This document shows positions 49,004 through 64,000 of a stretch of DNA of 64,000 nt, in pieces. Within the stretch, counting starts at the first letter, position 1, and every line of letters begins with the position of its first letter. This stretch comes from Chondrilla cf. caribensis (taxonomy: Eukaryota > Porifera > Demospongiae > Chondrillida > Chondrillidae), in assembly GCA_964020155.1 (NCBI GenBank), contig OZ026565.1:58501-122500 (forward strand), read 5' to 3'. A model generated the notes under the pieces. The model made no database searches. It worked only from the letters and a program-made list of their open reading frames with translations, and was not told the origin of the DNA. The position numbers were made by a program, and so were the translations under genes.

Positions 49004-51795
49004 GGACACTGGTGTGCCTTTGTGACTGGTGACAAAATATATTCTGGGTCACCACTGGTCCGTACCACCTCCAAGAGGGTGTGTATGCATCAATATTAAT
49101 GCTATGATGTGTAACATGGACACCAGAGTGGCCGTGGTGATCAGCAATAAAATTTGACGATTTTTTGCTGGTCACCACGGGGCCTATGCCACAACCAGGA
49201 GGATGTTCATGCATCAGAAATTGTGTTGATGTTGACTAACCCTAGACGATGTTGACTGGTCAGCCTGTAGTGACCAGTGATGAAATGTAAAATCACCTAG
49301 CACCTCCGTTGGAAGGCTCATTCGTACATTGAAAAGCTATTAAGCACTCCCGAATGTACCTATTGTTAGGGGCCATGTATCGAGACGGGAATTGCTTCAG
49401 CATTTACTTCATGCCATCAGCTAGGTCTGTTAAGAATATTAAGTTGACATGCCCTCTCTCCCATGAGTTATTCAAGAAGGTGCTTAGTATTTTATTCTCC
49501 TATTCTCTCCCATACATTGAAACATATTAAGCACCTCTGAATGTAATTGGGTTTACAGGCCACATACAGTGATGGGGATTGTTTCAGCATTTACTTCCTG
49601 CCATCAGCTAGATCTGGTTTAAATATCAAGTTGACACAGCTCCTTTCCCATGAGTTATACTAAACGGTGCTTAGCAGTTCATTCTCATATTATTCTCTCC
49701 CATACATACATTGGGAAGATATTAAGCACCTTCAAATGTAGCTGGGGTTACGGGCCACATATTGAGATGGGAATTATTTCAGTGCTTACTTCATGCCATC
49801 AGCTAGGTCTGGTAATAATAACAGATTGATATGTCCACTCTCCCATGAGTTATGAAGAAGGTGCCTAGCATTATTTCTCCTATACTTCCCCATACATTGA
49901 AAAAACATTAAGCACCTCCGAATATAGCTAGGGTTACAGGCCATATATGGAGATGGGAATTGCTTCATATGTTAGTACACACTCCCAGCTAGGTTTGGTA
50001 AAAGTATCAAGTTGACACGCCCACTCTCCCATGAGTTATACAAAAAGTTGCTTAGCATTATTTCTCCTATACTATCCCATACATTGAAAAATATTAAGCA
50101 CCTCCGAATGTAGCTGGGGTTACAGGCCACCTACACAGCTGGGGATTGTTTAATATGTTAGTTCATGTTCCCAGCTAGGTCTAGTGAAACAGGTTGACAC
50201 ACCCACTTTCCCATGAGCTATACAAAAAGGTGCTAAGCGTTGTTTTCTCCTATACTATCCCATACATTGAAAAAACATTAAGCACCTCCGAATGTAGCAA
50301 GGGTTACAGGCCACATATGGAGATGGGAATTGTTTCATATGTTAGTACACGCCCCCAGCTAGGTTTGGTAAAAGTATCAAGTTGACACGCCCACTCTCCC
50401 ATGAGTTAAACAAAAAGGTGCTTAGTGTTGTTTTCTCCTATACTATCCCATACATTGAAAAAACATTAAGCACCTCCGAATGTAGCAAGGGTTACAGGCC
50501 ACATATGGAGATGGGAATTGTTTCATATGTTAGTACACGCCCCCAGCTAGGTTTGGTAAAAGTATCAAGTTGACACGCCCACTCTCCCATGAGTTATACA
50601 AAAAGGTGCTTAGCGTTGTTTTCTCCTATACTATCCCATACATTGAAAAAACATTAAGCACCTCCGAATGTAGCAAGGGTTACAGGCCACATATGGAGAT
50701 GGGAATTGTTTCATATGTTAGTACACGCCCCCAGCTAGGTTTGGTAAAAGTATCAAGTTGACACACCCACTCTCCCATGAGTTATACAAAAAGGTGCTTA
50801 GCGTTGTTTTCTCCTATACTATCCCATACATTGAAAAAACATTAAGCACCTCCGAATGTAGCTACGGTTACAGGCCACATATGGAGATGGGAATTGTTTC
50901 ATATGTTAGTACACTCTACCAGCTCAGTTTGGTAAAAGTATCAAGTTGACACACCCACTCTCCCATGAGTTATACAAAAAGGTGCTTAGCGTTGTTTTCT
51001 CCTATACTATCCCATACATTGAAAAAACATTAAGCACCTCCGAATGTAGCAAGGGTTACAGGCCACATATGGAGATGGGAATTGTTTCATATGTTAGTAC
51101 ACGCCCCCAGCTAGGTTTGGTAAAAGTATCAAGTTGACACGCCCACTCTCCCATGAGTTATACAAAAAGGTGCTTAGCGTTGTTTTCTCCTATACTATCC
51201 CATACATTGAAAAAAACATTAAGCACCTCCGAATGTAGCTACGGTTACAGGCCACATATGGAAATGGGAATCATTTCATATGTTAGTACACTCTACCAGC
51301 TCAGTTTGGTAAAAGTATCAAGTTGACACGCCCACTCTCCCATGAGTTATACAAAAAGGTGCTTAGCGTTGTTTTCTCCTATACTATCCCATACATTGAA
51401 AAAACATTAAGCACCTCCGAATGTAGCAAGGGTTACAGGCCACATATGGAGATGGGAATTGTTTCATATGTTAGTACACGCCCCCAGCTAGGTTTGGTAA
51501 AAGTATCAAGTTGACACGCCCACTCTCCCATGAGTTATACAAAAAGGTGCTTAGCATATAGTTCACATCCCAGCTAGGTCTGGTGAAATATCAGGATGAC
51601 ACACCCACTCTTCCATGAGCTATGCAAAAACGTGCTTAGTCTTACATTTTGCATGCTTTTCCTGGTCACCCTGGTGTCCATGTATGCATCATAGCACAAA
51701 TACTGGTGCATGTAAACCCTCTTGGAGGCGGTACGGACCTACTGGTGACTAACGACATAGTCTTTTTCGCCGGTCACCACGGTCTCCTCGTGTCC
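49004..51795. mobile_element. Inverted-repeat-bounded element carrying a 188-bp satellite array
   Basis: The left arm (49004-49140; GGACACTGG..., GGTCCGTACCACCTCCAAGA, ...CATGGACACCAG) is repeated in inverted orientation at 51661-51795 (CTGGTGTCCATG..., TCTTGGAGGCGGTACGGACC, ...GTGTCC). The arms are about 135 bp, roughly 75% identical by eye, and have GGACAC termini. The left arm is itself partly duplicated in tandem (second copy from 49119). No transposase is encoded. A target-site duplication is not clear; ACGT occurs near both ends. The plan is that of a foldback or non-autonomous TIR element with satellite inside. Confidence 0.7.
49320..51560. repeat. 188-bp satellite, about 12 tandem copies
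   Basis: Units contain ACATTAAGCACCTCCGAATG, TACAGGCCACATATGGAGAT and CCCACTCTCCCATGAGTTAT. Copies from about 50190 to 51540 are nearly identical, with exact 188-bp spacing and one 189-bp step. Copies before 50190 are increasingly diverged and length-variable. A 63-codon ORF recurs once per unit; it is a by-product of the repetition. Confidence 0.97.
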
Positions 51796-52031
51796 ACGTG
51801 ACACATAATAATAATAATGAAACTAATAATAATTCTTTGAAGCATATCTATTATACTAACCTATTATTGGAGGGCGCTTTCCTAACGTCTGGGGCGTTTA
51901 TCGATTCATCTTGCTCCCGTCACCGCGCCAAAACCGAGCCAACTAGTACTCTGCTCTCAGCGATAGGCCTGTCTCTTTTCGAATGGAGTTTGAAACCGAG
52001 TGCGAAGCTACGAGAAAGCCACTGTGGCAAG

Positions 52032-60197
<8,166 letters not shown>

Positions 60198-60360
60198 GAA
60201 CTATTCTCTCACATATCTGTCACGTACGAATAATTGTGTGTCCGTCACTGTATAATATATGCCGCATTACATATGTGTGTATATTCAATGTACGTTAGTA
60301 TGAGGGATTGGAAGAGAGTACAATAGCATAATTAGGTTTATTGCGCACTTTAATCGATTG

Positions 60361-60368
60361 TGACGTCA
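60361..60368. promoter_or_regulatory. CRE palindrome upstream of integrin alpha
   Basis: A full TGACGTCA (CREB/ATF site) lies about 96 bp upstream of the integrin alpha ATG and 160 bp after the preceding gene's stop, where the integrin promoter is expected. No TATA box is obvious. Confidence 0.5.
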
Positions 60369-60463
60369 CACCCCACACTGGTCGACTGAGGAATGCTGAC
60401 CGTACGCTCTCCTAATTGTGAAAGTCGGGAGAGAAATCAAGTTTTTCGGTAAAACCGATCGTA

Positions 60464-63400
60464 ATGGACGCACGATCTCTAGTCTTCTTTACCGGGTTGT
60501 TAACAGCCTTGACGGCGCCATGTGGCTGTATTACTTTGGACACACACGAGCCTCTGTTGAGGACACCTCCATCCGAACACCAGGGGGACGCCAACGATTA
60601 CTTCGGATACAGTGCCACGTTGCACAATACAGTGGACCCTCCACTCCAAGGGAAGGCCTTTCAGCAAATAATAGAGGGAGGAAAGTGAGTAGTCTAAGGA
60701 GTTATTGCTCAACCAGCCTTTCGAAGGACAAGACTAGTCGTTTGAACGATATTCAACGGCGTTGCTGTCGAAAGAGGCGGTATCCCGCAAGACTATCGCT
60801 TTTGACCACAAAATGTGATTGAACGTCTTCGTCGAACGCAACGCGTTTGTCATTGCCCTTAATGGTTTTCTCCGTGATCCTCATCTTGTGAACCTACCGA
60901 GTCTGGCCTTACAACGGACGCTACTTGGGACGGTGAAGGTCGTTCTGGTTGGACCAGTAATTATTATTGAGATTAGAAATACAGGGGAACCTCTTTATAA
61001 AAGACACATTAGGACCAGCTAATTTGTCCACTGTAGAGAGGGTGTCCACTCTTCGGAGGTGAAAAATGTATTAGCACTATAGGAAAGTTCATTTTTGGGG
61101 CCTAAGAAAGTGTCCTTTGTAGGGAGGTAATTTCTATGGTGTCCTTTATTGGGAGAGTCCTTTAACAGAGGTTCCACTGTAGATTCCACTGCTTTGATCA
61201 GACTGATCTATTTGTGGGTGTCCAGCCCCTCTGCTCGTGTGAAGGGGCTGAATATGTTCGTTCTTTGCAGTAGTGGGGACTGTTCTGTTATTGTACAGTG
61301 AAGATCAAAGACCAGCGAACACTCTCCACGTGAACCTACCGATGATGCCATGTACCAAGCATGCTATAACTTGTCTTGGCCAGTACGGAAGGCATCTTTA
61401 ATCTCATTGTTGATCAATTGAGACATCTGATTTAGTCGCAGATGAACTGATTTCATCAGTGCCATTACTTATTATGATCAAATTTCCACAATGATTGACC
61501 CAGCAAACCCATAGTTCTACGACAGGCTTGAACAGTCTATTCGTTTTACTTTTCATATGTATATGCTACCAGAAATATATAGAGAATATCTGGTCAACAG
61601 TATCTCCTGAAGTGATTTCATTTTGCAGTCCCAGACATTCCATGTCAGATGGTTTGGGATACATTTCAAGAGGTGAATGAAACGGGTTTGACTTCTCAGT
61701 CGTTGTCGGAATCCAAATCCCACAAGTAGATTCATGTACATATGTAGGTGCTATTTGCTACAAAATCACCTACTACACTTGGAAATTTGTATTTTCGGAT
61801 GAGAAACAAACCAGCATCTTTTCCATGAAAACAGACTGATTTTCTTGCTCCAAAATTTGCGTTTTCGGTTTGCCTTTTTCGTTAACCTACGTTAATATCT
61901 GCTTGTACTGTGACATAGATCTGTTCATTGTGTGATGGTCCATGTGTTGATCAACTCCCCATGTGCAAGCTTTCTCTCTTCTTTGCCGGTCTGTTTCTCA
62001 GGATCCTCGTGGGTGTCCCTGGGGGAACGGCTGTGGGAGCTGCAGTGAACAGGACTGGATATGTCGTAGAGTGTCCTCTGATCCCTGGGGTCTGCACCCC
62101 CATGCGGGGGAGTGGGAGTGGGGACGATCTGCTACTGTATGATACATCAGGTACTGCCTACAAGATGGTAGTAGTGGTGGGAGAGTGAGGGGGAGTGGTG
62201 GATGAGTGAGGGGGAGTGAGGGGGAGCGGTGAGTGAAGGAGGGGGAGTGGTGGAGGAGTGAGGGGGAGTGGTGGATGAGTGAGGGGGAGTGAGGGGGAGC
62301 GGTGAGGAGGGTGGGAGAGTGAGGAGTGGTGGGAGAGTGAGGGGGTGGGAACCCGATGTTTCCAATGTTATTCACTTTTCTTGTAGGAAACGTGCTAGCA
62401 ATGTTTCAAAATAGTAATGGTGCCAGGAGTAACAAGGAAGGCATGTTCCTGGGTGGGAAGGTCAAATCATCAGGAGAGTTCTTCATGGTATGAATTGGTA
62501 TTGTACCTTGTAGTGTCTCTGTGTCAGTGCTCAAGATAGTTCAGTGTATACCAGTGTTGATAGTGATTGTGATGGTCACAGTGATGGTTGCAGTGACGGT
62601 TACAGTGATGGTTACAGTGATGGTTTTAGTGATGGTTTTAATGATGGTTGCAGTGATGGTTGCAGTGATGGTTGTAGTGATGGTTACAGTGATGGTTACA
62701 GTGATGGTTTTAGTGATGGTTGCAGTGATGGCTGTAGTGATGGTTCATCATTCTCTTCTTCACACCTCACTCCAGGCCTGTGGTCATAGGTTTGTGTCTG
62801 ATATTAACGGAGGCCACTTACAAGGATACTGCTTGCTCTCCGGGAGGAGCCTACAAAACTTTGAGCAGTTCAATCCATGCTCCACTGAAGACAACCATGC
62901 TCAATCACAACGCATAAGAATAGTCAACCAACAAGTTGGGTCTACACCATTCTTTGTGTGCATGGCTGGAACCGACATTGTGTTCGATGTGAGTACTTGG
63001 GTGGTGTGGTGTGTGAGTGCCTGTAGTGAGGGTGGTGTGTGAGTGCCTGTAGTGAGGGTGGTGTGTGAGTGCCTGTAGTGAGGGTGGTGTGAGTGCCTGT
63101 AGTGAGGGTGGTGTGTGAGTGCCTGTAGTGAGGGTGGTGTGTGAGTGCCTGTAGTGAGGGTGGTGTGTGAGTGCCTATAGTGAGGGTGGTGTGTGAGTGC
63201 CTGTAGTGAGGGTGGGGTGTGAAAGTGCCTGTAGTGAGGATGGTGTGTGAGTGCCTGTATTGAGGTGTAGCTTGTAATGAAGGCCAATTATGTAGTGAGC
63301 ACTAATATCCTTTCTGCTGCATCTCCTCTCTGCCAGGGAAATAACCGGTTTGTGCTGGGCTCTCTTGGACTCAGGGATGAACGTATTCAACAGGATGGAG

Positions 63401-63547
63401 GAGTTATCTTTTCTAATTCTCCACTTAGTGTTTCAGGTTTTCAACTGCAGGAAGCAGTAGTGGTTGATGATACCACCCAGTACGCCGGATACTCAGTAGC
63501 GTATGGAAGTGTACTGGGTACTGGGAACAAAGGTGAGTGGAGGGTTT

Positions 63548-63597
<50 letters not shown>

Positions 63598-63783
63598 ACA
63601 GTAATTCTCTCAACAATTAACCACAAATTTCTGGAGATGTTACCATTGTGATCTTCTCATCCAGACATAATAGTGGGAGCCCCAAGAACCAACTCAGGAT
63701 TCGGTTCTGTCATTGTGTCCAGGACATTGAGCACCTCTCCGTTTGTGATAAACCTCAGGATTAATCTTCCAGCTGGAAAGTTG
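60464..63783 (+). CDS. Integrin alpha subunit, 5' part (six exons; continues beyond window)
   Basis: Type I membrane adhesion receptor chain. Exons 60464-60684, 62002-62150, 62387-62487, 62776-62988, 63337-63532, 63665-63783; phases close and the last donor (GTACGT) leads out of the window. A signal peptide (MDARSLVFFTGLLTALTAPC) is followed by the mature start (ITLDTHEPLLRTP) and the first beta-propeller blades: NDYFGYSATLH, ILVGVPGGTAVG, a Cys-bounded loop (VVECPLIPGVC), then VKSSGEFFMACGHRF, DIVFDGNNRFVLGSLGL, YAGYSVAYGSVLGTG and DIIVGAPRTNSGFGSV, the FG-GAP signatures. No inserted I domain is seen in this part. Which alpha class it belongs to cannot be told from the propeller start alone. 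Intron 1 holds a MITE. Confidence 0.93.
60981..61181. mobile_element. 201-bp MITE in integrin alpha intron 1
   Basis: The left end TACAGGGGAACCTCTTTATA and the reverse complement of the right end TACAGTGGAACCTCTGTTAA form terminal inverted repeats. Internal words (AAAGGACAC, GGGAGGTAA) also recur inverted. No ORF. The same AACCTCT ends occur at 19638-19723. Confidence 0.8.
62165..62345. repeat. GAGTGAGGGGGAGTGGTG-type minisatellite in integrin intron 2
   Basis: About eight irregular copies beginning close to the exon 2 donor (62150). Confidence 0.92.
62565..62745. repeat. GTGATGGTT-based minisatellite in integrin intron 3
   Basis: About 15 units of GTGATGGTTACA/GTGATGGTTGCA/GTGATGGTTTTA type. 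Confidence 0.93.
63000..63265. repeat. 24-bp minisatellite containing GTGAGTGCC at integrin exon 4 donor
   Basis: About ten copies of a unit reading GTGAGTGCCTGTAGTGAGGG plus TGGTGT. The true donor region GTGAGTACTTGGGTGGTGT (from 62989) is a diverged first copy, so each unit repeats a consensus 5' splice site. Confidence 0.93.
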
Positions 63784-63784
63784 G

Positions 63785-64000
63785 TACGTATGTGAGTGGT
63801 GTTGTGGTGTGAGTGTAGTGAGTGGTGTTGTGGTGTGAGTGTAGTGGGTGGTGTTGTGGTGTGAGTGTAGTGGGTGGTGTTATGGTGTGAGTGTAGTGAG
63901 TGGTGTTGTGGTGTGAGCGGTGTTGTGGTGTGAGCGGTGTTGTGGTGTGAGTGTAGTGAGTGGTGTTGTGGTGTAAGCGGTGTTATGGTGTGAGCGGTGT
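63785..64000. repeat. Minisatellite (GTGTTGTGGTGTGAGTGTAG type) after integrin exon 6 donor
   Basis: About nine copies running to the window edge, starting within ten bases of the donor at 63783 and containing GTGAGTG words. Confidence 0.93.

Noticed and set aside
50194..51514. Recurrent 63-codon ORF (MTHPLSHELYKKVLS...) as a small gene family
   Set aside because: It occurs once per 188-bp satellite unit at constant spacing and decays in diverged units without sign of coding constraint.

Overview
This is a nuclear DNA window from an animal. The genes have spliceosomal introns (GT-AG, plus one GC-AG), and the repertoire is metazoan: integrin alpha, a death-domain IRAK/Pelle-type kinase homologue, an alpha2delta-family protein, an Id-like HLH factor, HCF, and the ciliary proteins IQUB and CCDC66. 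Genes are packed 40-300 bp apart, many introns are 40-100 bp, several promoters are shared head-to-head, and tandem repeats are extremely abundant. This would fit a compact early-branching metazoan such as a sponge. That assignment is an inference from style and gene content, not a proof.

Layout: DLD (minus, 3' end off the window, <1-1971); IPO9 (minus, 2250-8497); death-domain pseudokinase (minus, 8567-11095); HCF-type kelch/FN3 protein (plus, 11267-14731); unidentified coiled-coil protein (minus, 15041-18721); a 3-kb transposon-remnant zone with LINE, MITE and SINE pieces (18750-21700); SUCO-like SUN-domain ER protein (plus, 21739-32186) with an Id-like HLH gene nested on the opposite strand of one intron (26924-27449); alpha2delta/CACHD1-type protein with a predicted GPI signal (plus, 32554-36941); DCAF13 (minus, 37271-38752) head-to-head with RPS23 (plus, 38800-39808); IQUB (minus, 40222-44681) head-to-head with a CCDC66-like gene (plus, 44768-48753); a 2.8-kb inverted-repeat-bounded element filled with a 188-bp satellite (49004-51795); an EF-hand/WD40 protein of the WDR49/WDR64/EFCAB8 type (plus, 52032-60197); and the first six exons of an integrin alpha (plus, 60464 to the window end).

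The genes are mostly unrelated housekeeping, ciliary and signalling genes, so no pathway links the whole window. Exons were placed by hand from conserved protein sequence, splice signals and phase. For most genes every intron phase closes; unresolved joins are stated.

The most unusual feature is the relation of minisatellites to splice sites. Most larger introns hold a tandem array, and in several introns the repeat unit is a copy of the adjacent 5' or 3' splice site with a little exon sequence. This leaves rows of potential duplicate donors or acceptors beside the true one.
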